This document shows, in pieces, positions 31,802 to 43,166 of a stretch of 64,000 bases of DNA. Source of the DNA: Thozetella sp. PMI_491 (Eukaryota > Ascomycota > Sordariomycetes > Chaetosphaeriales > Chaetosphaeriaceae); contig MU270079.1 of NCBI GenBank assembly GCA_021432635.1, positions 328,697-392,696 on the forward strand, in the 5' to 3' direction. Each line of letters opens with the position of its first letter. Position 1 is the stretch's first letter. The position numbers and the translations under genes were made by a program. Under the pieces are notes generated by a model. That model saw only the letters and a list, made by a program, of their open reading frames with translations, ran no database searches and had not been told where the DNA came from.

Positions 31802-33535
31802 TCAAGCAAATGCTGCGAAGCACGAGCCAATAGCCGAGGACGGCGCCCATCCCACACACTTGTAGCAGCCCAATATTCCGTGGGGATCATACTTGTTCTT
31901 GATCGCAAGAAGAGGTGTATAATTCTCCCCCCACCATGCCTCTTCCCAGTTGTCCGTGAAAATGCTCGCCTCATTGGAGTAGGCACTGCCCCCGGTGAAA
32001 TTCGCCATCCGCGCGTCATCCGCCTTAAGCGCCGTGGCAGCCGCCTGTCGCTCCGCGAGGGTGCTGTTCCACGCCCACGTTGACCCCACGCCAAGCTCCC
32101 AGACGGCCGTCCGCCACGCGGGGGTCGCCGAGGTCGAGTTTGCCGTCGCATTATAAAGCACAGGCCCTACAACAGGTATATAAGGACTCGTTCCTTTGCT
32201 CACAAGTCCCGAGAGGAAGCTCATGATCTCCGCGCGACCGGCCTCGTCGGCAAAGGCGGACTGGGGCACGAGCTGGCTGCCGGCCAGGTGGGTATTGCCT
32301 ACTGCCACCTCGTTCGCCACGACGTACTTCTGGTAGAATGGATACCAGGAGTTGTATTGCACGATACTGGCACTCCCACCCTGGGACTGCGCGTAGGCGG
32401 TGAGGGAAGCAAGCGACTCCTGAGCTTCTTCGAGAGACAGCAAAGGTGTGATGTTGATGAGGGAGCTGCCAGAGACATGGCCTCCCCAGCCTTCGGACGC
32501 CCATTTGAGGGTGTTGTTGACGATGATGTCCAAGAAGGGGATGATGGTAGTCTTGTTGGATGTGAACGAGACGGAAGCAGCTACGAAGCTAATGATCGGC
32601 TCGACTTTGTGAGTGGTCTCCATAACCACTCCGAAAGTTCCGCCGCCGCCTCCTTTCAATGCCCAGAAAAGATCGGGGTCGCGGCAGGCATTAACAGTCC
32701 GAAGTTGGCCATCGGGAGTGACGATCTTGAATTGAAGGGTGCGGTCGATTCCCAAGCCATAGACAGGAGACAGGATGCTGTGGCCGCCACCTAACGCCCA
32801 ACCGCCTGATGCGCCAACCGTCGAGGAGTAGCCGCCCAGTATGGTGACGTTGTTCGCGTCCGCAAACGCATACGCCTCCCCAAAGTTCACTCCCGCGCCG
32901 GTGGTGATGGCCTGAACAGGATCTGCGGAGCAGCCGTCGGCCACGAAGTCGGCATGGTAGGTGAGGTTGCGTATATTTCGGGTCCAGAGCATGAGGGCGC
33001 CCTTCCCGCTGCTTCTGGCAAGATAGTCATGGCCGCTGTTCTTAATGACCAGAGGGACGCCGGTCTTGTTGGAGAACTTGAAGGCAGCTCGCACATCGCT
33101 CGGGTCTCGGACTTCCACGAAGTAGGACGGCAGGTCACCCTGGGCGCAGGTAGTATTGGCGAAAGCTAGCGCATCGGTGGGTTGCTTGTTGTCGAGGAGG
33201 CACTGATCGGCGGGATCCGATGCGCATTCTTCCACCTGGTTGTTCATGTAGGCACCAGGGATGCCGGCGCGGAAGGCAGCTGACGTGTAGTTAGCCTGGA
33301 CGCTGGCGCACGCGGCCGCATCGGGCTCGACCGTCTGGTTGCCGTAGCTGGAGAAGCAGGGTAAGGCCAGCGGCCGGACGGGCTGCAGACGCCCTTGGAG
33401 GGTGGCATTAAGCTGTTCCCAAGCGCATGTCGACACGGCCCGGGACGTCGCCGCGGCGTAGGGAACGGCCATGCAGACCGGCACAAGAAGTAGGATCACA
33501 CGCGCCAAGAAAACCATGGTTCCCAGGGAGGCCAT
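31802..33535 (-). CDS. Secreted FAD-linked oxidoreductase (BBE-like)
   Basis: Single exon of 577 residues from ATG 33535; a second ATG at 33517 is also possible, and the open frame upstream begins only at TTG. An N-terminal hydrophobic signal is followed by many cysteines and N-glycosylation sites. The PCMH-type FAD domain has KNSGHDYLARSSG (H169, the histidine that carries covalent FAD) and ALGGGHS, and the C-terminal BBE-type part ends with NKYDPHGILGCYKCVGW. The second attachment cysteine of bicovalent enzymes is absent: the position reads GGYSSTVG. Such enzymes oxidise alcohols, amines or sugars, producing hydrogen peroxide; fungal members often act in secondary metabolism. Confidence 0.9.
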   Translation of the reverse strand: MASLGTMVFLARVILLLVPVCMAVPYAAATSRAVSTCAWEQLNATLQGRLQPVRPLALPCFSSYGNQTVEPDAAACASVQANYTSAAFRAGIPGAYMNNQVEECASDPADQCLLDNKQPTDALAFANTTCAQGDLPSYFVEVRDPSDVRAAFKFSNKTGVPLVIKNSGHDYLARSSGKGALMLWTRNIRNLTYHADFVADGCSADPVQAITTGAGVNFGEAYAFADANNVTILGGYSSTVGASGGWALGGGHSILSPVYGLGIDRTLQFKIVTPDGQLRTVNACRDPDLFWALKGGGGGTFGVVMETTHKVEPIISFVAASVSFTSNKTTIIPFLDIIVNNTLKWASEGWGGHVSGSSLINITPLLSLEEAQESLASLTAYAQSQGGSASIVQYNSWYPFYQKYVVANEVAVGNTHLAGSQLVPQSAFADEAGRAEIMSFLSGLVSKGTSPYIPVVGPVLYNATANSTSATPAWRTAVWELGVGSTWAWNSTLAERQAAATALKADDARMANFTGGSAYSNEASIFTDNWEEAWWGENYTPLLAIKNKYDPHGILGCYKCVGWAPSSAIGSCFAAFA

Positions 33536-34539
33536 AGCGCAACCACAGATCGAACACGCTAGGTCGCCGTTCAAGCTTTTTGGAAACTTGGGCTGGCGAC
33601 TCCGTACTTTGTAGCCGCCGGGGGATGAAGTTTAAAAACCATATACAAGCTGTCTGGCCTGTCCCCAGGGCGATCTGCTAGTTCATTGTGTGGCGACGCG
33701 GCCACAAACCGGGTCCTGCTCTCTCGGGGATAAACGCCCGACGGCGAACCCGCTCGAGGCGGAGATGAACGGTGGGGATGTGAGAAAATAGCATGGCTCA
33801 TATTAGGCCCCTAGTGCCCATGCAACCTAGGTAGAGTGGGCTGTTGGGGGTCACTCGCTTCGGGGGCTGTTCAGGCGCTATAGGTCATCAGTTTGCGAAA
33901 CCTCGAACCCCTTATCCCTACAGTTGTTCGATGGAAGGATGGAATGAAAGTCTAGAAGAAGCCTGAGCGGCCTACGTTGTACCTACGGAAACAGTGCCTC
34001 GGCTCACAAAGCAGGCACACGGTCAGCTTGCAGAATGGTCTGCCCCGGCATAACCCAAATGAGTGGGACGTTACAAGATATCAAGCAAGCGTGTGGCGGA
34101 CCCCAGTTTTTAGACTTTCCAAAGTGAGTGCGACGGCTCGAGCCACGAGTCATGCACCTGGCATCTGTTCCCCGGACTCTGGGCATCAAGCTTTGCATTC
34201 CCTCATGAACCCGGCCGCCATCCGCCCCCTTTTGATTCCTCGAAGACAGGATGTTTCGTGTAGCGTGTAGCATGCATGGCCTTGCTCTTTCGAGATGCCC
34301 TTAGATCCTTTCATTGTAACCCATCCGAACGTTGAACGTCGCGTTTCGGCCGACAATCCAAGCGCAATAAGGTATGGCATGGCCCAGGCTCCTGAAGACG
34401 AACTGGCCTGTCGTAGTCTTGAAACGCCGCATTACATATCAGTGAAGAGTCACCCACCTAGTCCAGCGCTGCTGTTCCTCGGATCCACATCGCTCCTCTG
34501 CTTTGATCAGCCGCTCTTCAGAGGTGTCCCCATTGACCG
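33536..34539. other. Divergent intergenic region
   Basis: 1 kb between the start of the FAD-linked oxidase (minus) and the SAT4-type gene (plus). Overlapping short frames only. It should hold two promoters. Confidence 0.5.
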
Positions 34540-35953
34540 ATGGACAGCCTCGCCGGGCGAGCCGGCCCCGTTGAGGATGTATATTGGAAGAATGTGCTGA
34601 TCGCCGTCCCTATCCTGTTCTGCGCCCTCGCGACCGCCTCGTACATCTTACGCATTGTATGCCGCCGATTGAACCATGGTGGATCCATCAAGATCGAGGA
34701 CGTGCTGATGGGCATCGGCCTACTCCTCAGCTATGGCGTCACGGCATGGACCGTTTACAGTCAGTTCCGCGCTTCTAGAAGATGACAATGGTTATTTTTC
34801 CTACGCTTTGTTCGCTAACCTTCGCGCCATTAGCGGCGTTCAACGGCGTTGGCGTGTCCACAGACCTTCTTCCACCCGACGAGCGACGACGCATCAACTT
34901 TGTGAGACTCTCTGCCCGCCTTCTGCTTCCTCCGTCTGGTGTCACGAGTGCTAATGCGGCGATTATTGGCAGGGGAGCTGGATGATTCAGAAGTTCTGGG
35001 CTCCTTCCATGGCCTTCATCAAGACGAGCATCCTCGTGTTCCTTAAAGCCACAATAGGCACGGCACAGCGCTTTCGAACGGTCGCGAATATCCTGATCGT
35101 CTTCGTCGTACTATGGGCCACGAGCGCCTTATTCACGAATATCTTCCAGTGCTGGCCCGTCCAGTACTACTACGATAAGACCATACCGGGAGGACACTGC
35201 ATGCAAGGCCAGGTCTCCTTCTTCCAGGCCATGGGATCTTTCTCATTGATCGCCGACGTCGCGATCCTTGCCCTCCCGATCCCAGTGGTCTGGAAGTTAA
35301 ACATGACGTCACGGCAGAAGATAGCTGTCACGCTGGTGCTGTCTTTGGGAATCTTGTAAGTTCCTAGATTGCGGGGCGAACGGAGCACAAAACTTACAAG
35401 ATCTTTTCCGGTTCCAGCGTTTGCATATTCAGCCTTCTCCGCTTGGTTGAGTTCCGGTATTTTCTTTTAAGCGACCTATCGTGTAAGCATATCCCGCCCT
35501 CTCGTTCTATAACTATGTCTCCATAGACTCTAACGGTCCGAACCGTCTATAGCATCCAGCGCGAAAGAGTCAATCTGGACTACGATGGAAGTCAATATTG
35601 CCATCATATGTGGCTGCCTGCCGCTGATGAAGCCGCTCTTCGAGGGATGCTTCGGCAGACTGACTCATTCTACAAGATACGGACGATCAAAAACTTCGGG
35701 TTCCACCCCAAGTTCGAGCTCGAAGATGTATCGTTCACGAAGCGAACAAGCATTCCGCAAAATTTCTCATCTTAACTCAAAGGCGTGGAGCGCTGAGGAA
35801 CAAGGCTCGGAGAGGCACCTTAGGACCGGAGGATTAGGGGCCGCCGATGATCGGGATTCGGATGAGATTGAGCTCCAGGGCATCAGGGTTCAAACAAGTA
35901 TTCACCAAGCAGAGGAGAACCAGAGAGAACAACGCAGACAAAGTCTGGTTTAG
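34540..35953 (+). CDS. SAT4-family seven-helix membrane protein (rhodopsin-like) 1
   Basis: Five exons fit: 34540-34759, 34834-34901, 34973-35355, 35418-35482 and 35553-35953, giving 378 residues. The family signs are the RRLN-IKIEDVLM segment after helix 1, VYTAFNGVG, SWMIQKFWAPSMAFIKTSIL, the FQCWPV loop and the CLPLMKPLFE segment after helix 7. A hydrophilic, serine-rich cytoplasmic tail follows. The product should lie in the plasma membrane. PTH11-type relatives act as surface receptors in plant-pathogenic fungi, but most members have no known role. Exon 5 uses the second of two possible acceptors because the first leads to a stop. A second, more distant SAT4-type gene lies 8.4 kb downstream. 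Confidence 0.86.
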
Positions 35954-36322
35954 AGAAGTGGCATGGAGATGGTAAGGTCTAGGGTGATGAAAATCGGCAT
36001 ACAATTCAGTTAAACACTATTCCCCCACTGGTGTCTGTATTGCTGGCCATTGTGAAGACAAGGTGAGGGGGATGTTGCCTCCATCCTATATTACCTCCGT
36101 AATTTTCCTCGCTTACAGGCCGGCCGACTATCGCGTAGAATATCCTGTCTCTCCAAGTATGCTAATTGTAAACCCAATGTGAGAGAACTGGAAATTTAGA
36201 GATGAACCAGAAGTCAACAGAACTGAAAGGATAAGAGAAGAAATTCCACGCAGTTTTCGGGTTGAAAAGTTGCTACATAGGGCCTCTGTCAGCTCGGATA
36301 TCCCGTCTGTAGACTGGTATTT
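35954..36322. other. Convergent 3' intergenic region
   Basis: 369 bases between the SAT4-type stop and the end of the Baeyer-Villiger-like gene. The latter may extend into it if its optional last intron is used. Confidence 0.4.
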
Positions 36323-38198
36323 TCACGTTTGAATAAGATAAGGTAACTTCGTGGAAGAACTTACACTTGAACAGCTTTGTGCTAGAACAGTTTTGCGCAA
36401 CGCTCCTTGAATCGTGTTGCACCAGACTCTCTCAGCCTCGTGCGTAACCTCGATTTCCTTCACTCGGCCTTGGAGGATTGGCCGGACCAGCTTGATCACT
36501 AGTTCAGTGGAACTGGTTATTTTTAGCAAACCAATAGAAGAGAGATGCGTAGAAAGCATCGACGGACCATTCGATAGAGAAGAGTACTGAGGTGTGCCCG
36601 CGCCCAGAGTTTGGACCCAGCATATAGAAAAGATTTGGGAACTCATTCATAGCAACCGTGCGGTATGCTTCGATGCCGCCAAACTGGTCCCAGTGCTCTT
36701 TCATGGATATGCCATTGCGCCCGAAGACGGTATTTGGCTGCCATTGTGTGAAGGCGTATCCAGTGGCCAGAACCTGTAGATTCCCCAATTAGCAAGATCA
36801 GGTCGAAGCGACTTTGAAAGGCTAGTTACAATAACGTCTGCGGGGTATTCCTTCCCCGTAGTCGTGATGATCGAGTTCTTTTGGACAGTTGCAATCGTCT
36901 CGTCGGTCAGCACCATTTTGTCCCTATGGAGGCACTTCAGGTAGTTATTGTCCAGAATCCAGCGCTATATCGGCAGTCAGCAACCGGCCAGCTGACGGGC
37001 TAGCAGATCTTACTCGGCACCCCATGGGGTACGAAGGCGTAAGCATATGCCAATACCTCTCTACTGAAATTGTGAGCAAATTTGGCCGATCCTATACCAT
37101 CGTCATTTTTTCCCATTCCAATAGAAATACGCACCTGGAGTTGACTTCCTAATATAGTCGAGGCTTTTCTTCGCTGAGCGCACAAGTGCTCGCTTCCCAT
37201 AGCTGCTCGGCTGAAATTGGCTGAGCGAGGTTTCGAGTACCCAAAACACGACCCAGCGGATCAATACTAAAACGAGAGGGACGAGATTAAATATTTTTCT
37301 CCAGGTATACGGTATTACGAAATTCGGCGATGGGACGTAGTATTGAGGGCTCTAGGCTGCTGTTAGTGGGGGGATATAGACAAGCAAGCTCTGGGGATGT
37401 GCTGTGTTACCCACCCGCATGAACTGAGTAGTACTTCTAACGTTGTCTATAATCGCAGGTACTAGTTGAGCAGCCGAACCTAATACGTGTTAGCCACTCG
37501 ATTTCGGAGAGGCGAGGTCACGAGGAGAAACCTACAGCCGTTCCCGACAACAATCACATCTCGATCGGCGAGATCGATGTTGTCCTTCCATTGAGCGGTA
37601 TGCACAATAGTACCCTGAAACGTATCCATCCCTGGCCAAGAAGGATACTTCGGATTCGTATATCCGCCAACCGCAGATATGAGGACCTTTGCCTCATGGA
37701 CAATCTGCGCTCCGGTAGTGATGTCTATCAAGTACACACTCCATTTCGAGGTCTCTTCGCACCACCGAGCCCCTTTCCACTCAGTATTGAGTCTTATATG
37801 AGGCTCTACATTGCAACGAAGCGCTACGCGTCGGATATACCTGAGGATCTCTGAGCTGGGAGGGAAAATGCTACTGAAATCTGGGTTGGGAAACCATGAC
37901 AGTGAGTAGAAGACTGCCGGTATATCGACACCACAGCCGGGATCTAGCCGGAGATTATTTAAAGGAATCTGCAAGATGTAAAGGGCAGGGACATACACTT
38001 GTTCGCAAACCAGGCTCCTCCATAACCCGACTCGCGCTCGTACACGGTATAGTTTGTGATACCCAGCTTCCGCTGAAGTTGACAAGCGAAATTAATCCCA
38101 GAAAACCCAGCCCCAATAATTACCACATCGCTGTAATGTGACTCTTGCTTTCTCCCCATGTTGCCTTCTTGATGTGTGTGTGGAGAGTTGGCCGTCAT
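36323..38198 (-). CDS. Baeyer-Villiger-type flavin monooxygenase
   Basis: Eight exons fit on the minus strand: 38198-37997, 37943-37536, 37479-37415, 37351-37135, 37063-37014, 36964-36830, 36773-36568 and 36512-36323, giving 490 residues. Motifs: first FAD fold IIGAGFSG; YERESGYGGAWF; ANKYPGCGVD; fingerprint FQGTIVHTAQW with K where P or D is usual; second fold VVGNGCSAAQ; LATGY near the C-terminus. Each intron restores a conserved run, for example GNGC to SAAQLVPA and ADVI to VLATGY. The end is uncertain: a GTAAGT lies 31 bases before the stop, and splicing to a CAG at about 36275 would replace the tail. Activity is likely oxygen insertion next to a ketone using NADPH. The small exons make the call dependent on manual splicing. 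Confidence 0.82.
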
Positions 38199-39051
38199 GT
38201 CAAGTCAGTTCTGTCTCAATATGGCGCGAGACGCGCCATTTTGTCCATGTTCCCATGCTGCCTGCTCGGCGTTATTCTTGCCTTTCAAGCGAAATCTTTT
38301 GTGGCTTATTGAAACATTCATCAGAGTTATCGCTCCCTACGCTATATGCGAGTTAGTGGCGTCGTTATCTGCAGCTTCTCGATGTTTGATGAACTCTTGT
38401 GGCTGCTGGTATGTGGCCTCGAGTTTCGACAATGCACTTGATATGTGCCGTGCTGCTAGTTCCTCTGTATTATGCATGCACCTGAGACGCACCGTGTTGC
38501 TGATGCTTCTATATTATGCACTCAGCGCCATCATTGCCGCTCTCGTGCATTTTTTCCGCTGATTATCAGAGGAGTCCGAGCCGGTATCGCTAAATAAACT
38601 GGATAGGAGCTAGCGGTGGCGTTTCTGTGCTCGCCACACTCTTCGAAGTCTCATTAATGGTTGCACTCTGGCCTCTATCAAGAGCCAGCTTTAGATATCA
38701 TTGGATAAAATTCAATATCACGTATACGTATAATAGTCTCACGTCATTCCTGTCTGCAGCTATGTGGCCCTTGCGTGCGCCCTCGGGGCTAAGATGGCAG
38801 AGCCTCTGCCTACTCTCGGCGCGCCAACCTAATACGGCGATGGCACACCACAAATGCGTGGCTTACGAAGATAAAATGGGGTGTAATAAAAAGAAACCCA
38901 AGTCCAATATGCTGTTTACTGATGGCCTAGATACGTGGCTGACCACGCTGCATCGTTTCAAGAGCCTACCTAATCACTTTCCTGTCGTTTCTGCCACTCC
39001 TCGCCGCTTCCCGAAGACAGCATAGCTCGCTGAGGCCGTACAGTTTTGCCC
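38199..39051. other. Divergent intergenic region with a palindrome
   Basis: 850 bases between the starts of the monooxygenase (minus) and the DUF1365 gene (plus). A perfect 8-base inverted repeat with a 3-base spacer lies at 38221-38239, just upstream of the monooxygenase ATG. Two weakly similar copies of a TATTATGCA-ending segment lie near 38468 and 38510. Frames present have no recognisable features. Confidence 0.45.
38221..38239. promoter_or_regulatory. Perfect inverted repeat in monooxygenase promoter
   Basis: ATGGCGCG and CGCGCCAT flank the spacer AGA, 22 bases before the ATG at 38198. It could be a regulator site or fold as a hairpin in the 5' UTR. No matching copy was noticed elsewhere in the window. 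Confidence 0.35.
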
Positions 39052-41341
39052 ATGACCCAGTCAATGATGGAAATTACCACTTTTGGGTTGTCTATGGTCG
39101 CCTCAAGCGCTGCTCGGAGCTTGGTAGAGGGAGAAACGGTCACATTGCTATTCGACAACCTCATCATTTCAGGTTTTGTGGCAGCGAAACTGCCAATTTG
39201 GACCACCTCTATAGCTTCTTTTATCTTATTTCTATGGCTGGGCTTTCGTAAGGCCAGTGTAGAATGTGCAAAAGGGGAGACGAAGGGCGAAGACACCCGT
39301 CATGACACTTTGGATAGGAGCGGAGCCATCCCTTCTCGTCCTCCTCTCCTAGATCATGGTCTGTGTCCTGTCGGAGCGCCAAAACCCGGAGAATCAGACC
39401 TAGGGGCGGGCCAAGGAAATTTTATAGAAAGTCTCTGTTTACCAAATGGGATCAGTCCTAGGAGGTGTGTGCAAGACCAGAGCGAGTTGAGAGAGCTGTA
39501 CGGCAAGCCACTTCTTTTCGCCTGCAACATGTCACATACGCGAACTGCACCATTCAAAGACAGATTTAAAATGCCGATCCTATACTGTGGAGTGCCGGTT
39601 GGACTTCATGCTTGTTATAGCCCCATCCTATCGGTTGATCAGCAGCCGGATCGCAAGAGAGGTTGGCATCTTCCAAGTGCCTGGTTCCAGATGCGGTCCG
39701 CAGACTTTTTAACCAGAGGGCGGTCGCATTTGTCAATATCGGAAAAACTACGGGAATGCCTTCGAGAGAAAGCAAGTGTTCCTCCAGCGAATGACTTTAG
39801 AAGAGATGTGCTGACATTGTTCGATGTAGGGTGCAGATCCGGACGAGTGGGGCTTCGCGTATTTGGTTGCGGTGCCCTGCGTCAACGGAGCTCCGAGCAA
39901 CCCACTCTCATTTTGGTACCTGTACACCCCAGAAAAGGCGCTGTCGGCTATTCTTCTAGAGATAAACACGTCATTTGGTGAGCGTCGTCTGCAGCTGCTC
40001 CGGCGGCCACCGGCACCCCAGGAAGAGAGCAAGGGGCGGTACAGCTTCCGGGCCCGTTTCGACAAAGACACGCATATTTCGCCCTATACGCCGCCAACGG
40101 GGCAGTATACGCTGGCCACAAATGATCCGTGCGCTTCGACATCAAACGAATTAGATATCTTGCTCTCCTTCAGCGAGCCGAAGGAGAGTACGCTCATAAT
40201 TGGGCGCGTCACTTCGTCGTCTCCAGGAATGGATGTCTCTAAGGCTTCTCTCTGGGAAAAGGTGTTCTTGATTCTACGCTGGTGGTATATGCCTGCTTAT
40301 CTTTACATGAAATACCGGGTTCTTTTCCAGTGCATACGAATCTACTGGAAAGCAACTTGCAATTGGGCAAGAATTGAGCCCCGCAAGACGGTGTTGGGCA
40401 AACCGGCTACTGCTACCGAGATGTAAGCTTGCACGTCGGCGCGATTTGCTCTTCACAAAATTAACTGCACTAGAAAACTGGAACGAACCTTTCGGAAACT
40501 TCTGAAGCTATCGGTTGAGAACTGTCCGTTCCCTGTTTCCGTCACTTACGTGACTTCAGGGGAGCACTCTCGCAAGTCAGAGATCTTTCGTTCTCGAGCA
40601 GGTCTCGGCCAGCCCAAGGAAGCCGAGAATGCTAGTACTGCCTATGTAACTTCGACCAACTCTGCTGGAGAAAGTACCAAGGCCGCCTCTAATGTCATCC
40701 TACAAGTACTCACCCCTATTTTCTACTCTCGCTTTATTCGTTACAAGGACCTACCGGATGCGTTTGTAGGTGAGCTACTCGACGATGAGCGAACTCGAAC
40801 ACTATGGTCGTCAAATCCAACTCTTTTCATGTCGATTTTCGCCTTTAGCTCGTCTTTGAGCATAGGGGACTCTATGGCTGAAAAAGGTGCACTTTCGGGG
40901 CATTTAGCGGGCAGACTGTCCTGGCAATGGGCTCTTCTGTCTGCTCTACGCCCTCGGCCGATAGAAACTAACTTTCCACGGAAAACTTCTGGAACCCGAT
41001 TTAAAGGTGTTTCCACCATTGATCGACACGTACTCTCTCACTTCTCCGCTACGGAGATTAGAGAATACAGGAGGGCAGTTTTGCAGGTGTATCTTGGCCA
41101 GAGAATTGGAAACTCCGGGCCAACAAAAAGTGCCTCGGATGACTTTGAGCAGTTTGGTCTGACCCGGGATTTAGTACTTCGTGTGTGTGATTCTCTAATT
41201 AAGACTGTAATAGTCATAAGCGCAGTCGAAGGCGGTGAAATGCTCCAAGAGAGCATACGAGGTAGCAGCTGGGTCGCTGCCGGCTTAGGCTTCGCGGGGG
41301 CAGGACTGAATCTCTGGGCCAGCTTAAAAGCAGTTGCTTGA
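39052..41341 (+). CDS. DUF1365 family protein
   Basis: Three exons fit: 39052-39775, 39837-40422 and 40474-41341, giving 725 residues; the frame before ATG 39052 opens only at TTG. An N-terminal hydrophobic segment (about residues 40-65) suggests membrane attachment. The DUF1365 core is visible as CNMSHTRT, YCGVPVGLHA, the ADFLTRGRSHLSI segment, then AYLVAVP, NPLSFWYLY and EINTSFGERR. The first intron has two workable donor-acceptor pairs (alternative 39779/39831), differing by a few residues. In bacteria DUF1365 genes neighbour cyclopropane-fatty-acid synthase-like and FAD-dependent amine oxidase genes, so a role in lipid modification is often suspected, but the biochemical function is not established. 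The C-terminal 250 residues are fungal-specific and unassigned. Confidence 0.8.
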
Positions 41342-41781
41342 ACATCAACAGGGGGCTCTTCAGTTTGCAATTTATACATTCTAGAGAGAATTTTGCGTCT
41401 TAATGCTCTCCCGAGAGCGAGAGTATTCTCATCTACCCAACCACCGCGCCCCATAGCTGTGTCGATTGTGTCATCATCTCCCCCCATTCCACTACATTAA
41501 CAGCAAGCTTAGGTTGGGCAACGTTAGCCGCACCTGATGCATGGCAAATGTCACTGATACAGGTAGTATTTTAGTTGATAATAGCAGCTGGTACACGGTT
41601 TGCGTGACCACCGCCGTCAGCGGGCTGTTATGGTGGACTGGACAGGCTAACGACACTTACGGGGAGTAAGGCTGTCGATGGCGCGGAGCTAAGTATTCAT
41701 ATGATTCTATCGAATTATACTAATGACATATATCTAGATTCGTAACCACCGGCTTCAGATACTATTACAGGCTGCACTCTT
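41342..41781. other. Convergent 3' intergenic region
   Basis: 440 bases between two stops; nothing recognised beyond probable 3' UTRs. Confidence 0.45.
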
Positions 41782-43166
41782 CTAATTCTTCATCTGCTCA
41801 TCCGGATTAGGAAGGAAGCTCAACCAAGGACCTTCGTTAATGTAGCCCACGAAACCATTAGCCTTAGTACGGTCGCTGACCCAAGGCGACAACCTGCGAA
41901 GAGCCCTCAGCCACCACGTATCCATGGCCTCGTAGCGGGTGATGTAGCCCGACATCGTGACGATGGTGCTAGCATGAGGTCGCTGTTTGGTTTCGTATGT
42001 GTCCAGGACCGCAGCCAGCTCGCTCTTAGTCGGCTTCCTCGCCCCATCTGCGGCGCACCGCCGAACTAGAGGCACGAGCTCATTCATCAAATGCACGATG
42101 CCTTCGACGGCCAAGTTTGCTCCGAGGCCCGGATTAACAGTGGCCTTGTGGACCGAGTCCCCCATCAATGCTACCCTACCGCCCGAGTTCCACTTCGACT
42201 TGAGCACGCCTTCCTCGAGTGGCACCATGGCGGCTTTCACCCGACTATGCCAGAGGTCTTTAAAGGTGTATCCTGGACCCAGAGCATGGTTGCCATACTT
42301 TGCAATGACGGCCTCGGTCTGTTCCTCGGTGAATCTCGGTGTGTTGGGGGTCTTGGTGACCTTGTCGCTCTTCACGAACAAGAACCAGAAGACGAGACCA
42401 GAAACGCCGGCAGCGGCAACACCAGAAAACCCCTGGTAGTAGACGTTGTGAACCCAGCCGTCGGGAAGGAACTCTTTCCCTTCGGCGTTCGCGTTCCTCG
42501 ACGTAGCGAAGATGCATTGGTAGGTGCTCACAAAGCCCTCACGCATTTCCTTTGCAGCAGCAGCGTTCGTTCCCTCAATTTTCTCAGCCAAGAGCCGGCG
42601 GGTGGTACTGTGGATGCCGTCAGTGCCGAGGAGGAGATCTCCCTTGATGGTCTCGCCGCTCTCCGTCGTCACCTCTACGCCATCCTCAGTCTCTACGAAG
42701 CTGGCTAGGCCTGTGTTGGCGCGGATGCGTGACTTGTCCTTGATCTGGTTGTAGAGACATTTCAACCAGAACCTCCTCTCCATGAAGGCGGTGCACCGGT
42801 TGAGCGTCCTACGACCCGGCTTTAGTGGGCTTGTTTCTCGGGAGAATGTTGCTTGGATCCCACCTACATCTTGGAGATCTCTTGCAAGATGACCGAGTCC
42901 TCGAACAAGTTGCCATGCTCGTCATAGTGCTGTCTGTTCTCCAGCGGGACGATGCCGGCCCGGATCTCGGGCCACGCTCCGAGCTGTTCCATGACTCTCT
43001 GAGTATGTGGGTGGATAGAGATGGACGCGCCCATATGTGGGGCGATTTCCTGTCTTTCTAGGACCACGAAATCGATACCAGCATTCTCGAGAGCCAGGGC
43101 CGTGGTAAGCCCGACCAGGCTACCGCCGGCGATGATCACCTTGAATTGTTGTGCGGATTCGGCCAT
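41782..43166 (-). CDS. FAD-dependent monooxygenase (class A flavoprotein)
   Basis: Two exons fit on the minus strand: 43166-42868 and 42808-41782, giving 441 residues. Motifs in order: AGGSLVGLTTAL (dinucleotide fold, with GGSLVG in place of the usual GAGIAG), LERQ, the DG motif LGTDGIHST, and the GD motif ALMGDSVHKATVNPGLGAN. The 59-base intron joins EISKM to TLNRCTAFMERR. GGSLVG starts are typical of fungal monooxygenases close to those of meroterpenoid and other metabolite clusters (for example PaxM-like enzymes that epoxidise prenyl chains), but the same pattern occurs outside clusters. A weakly hydrophobic C-terminus is present. The substrate is not deducible. Confidence 0.88.

Noticed and set aside
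33536-33574. Longer N-terminus for the FAD-linked oxidase
   Set aside because: The extra codons begin at TTG, not ATG, and the signal peptide fits the ATG at 33535.
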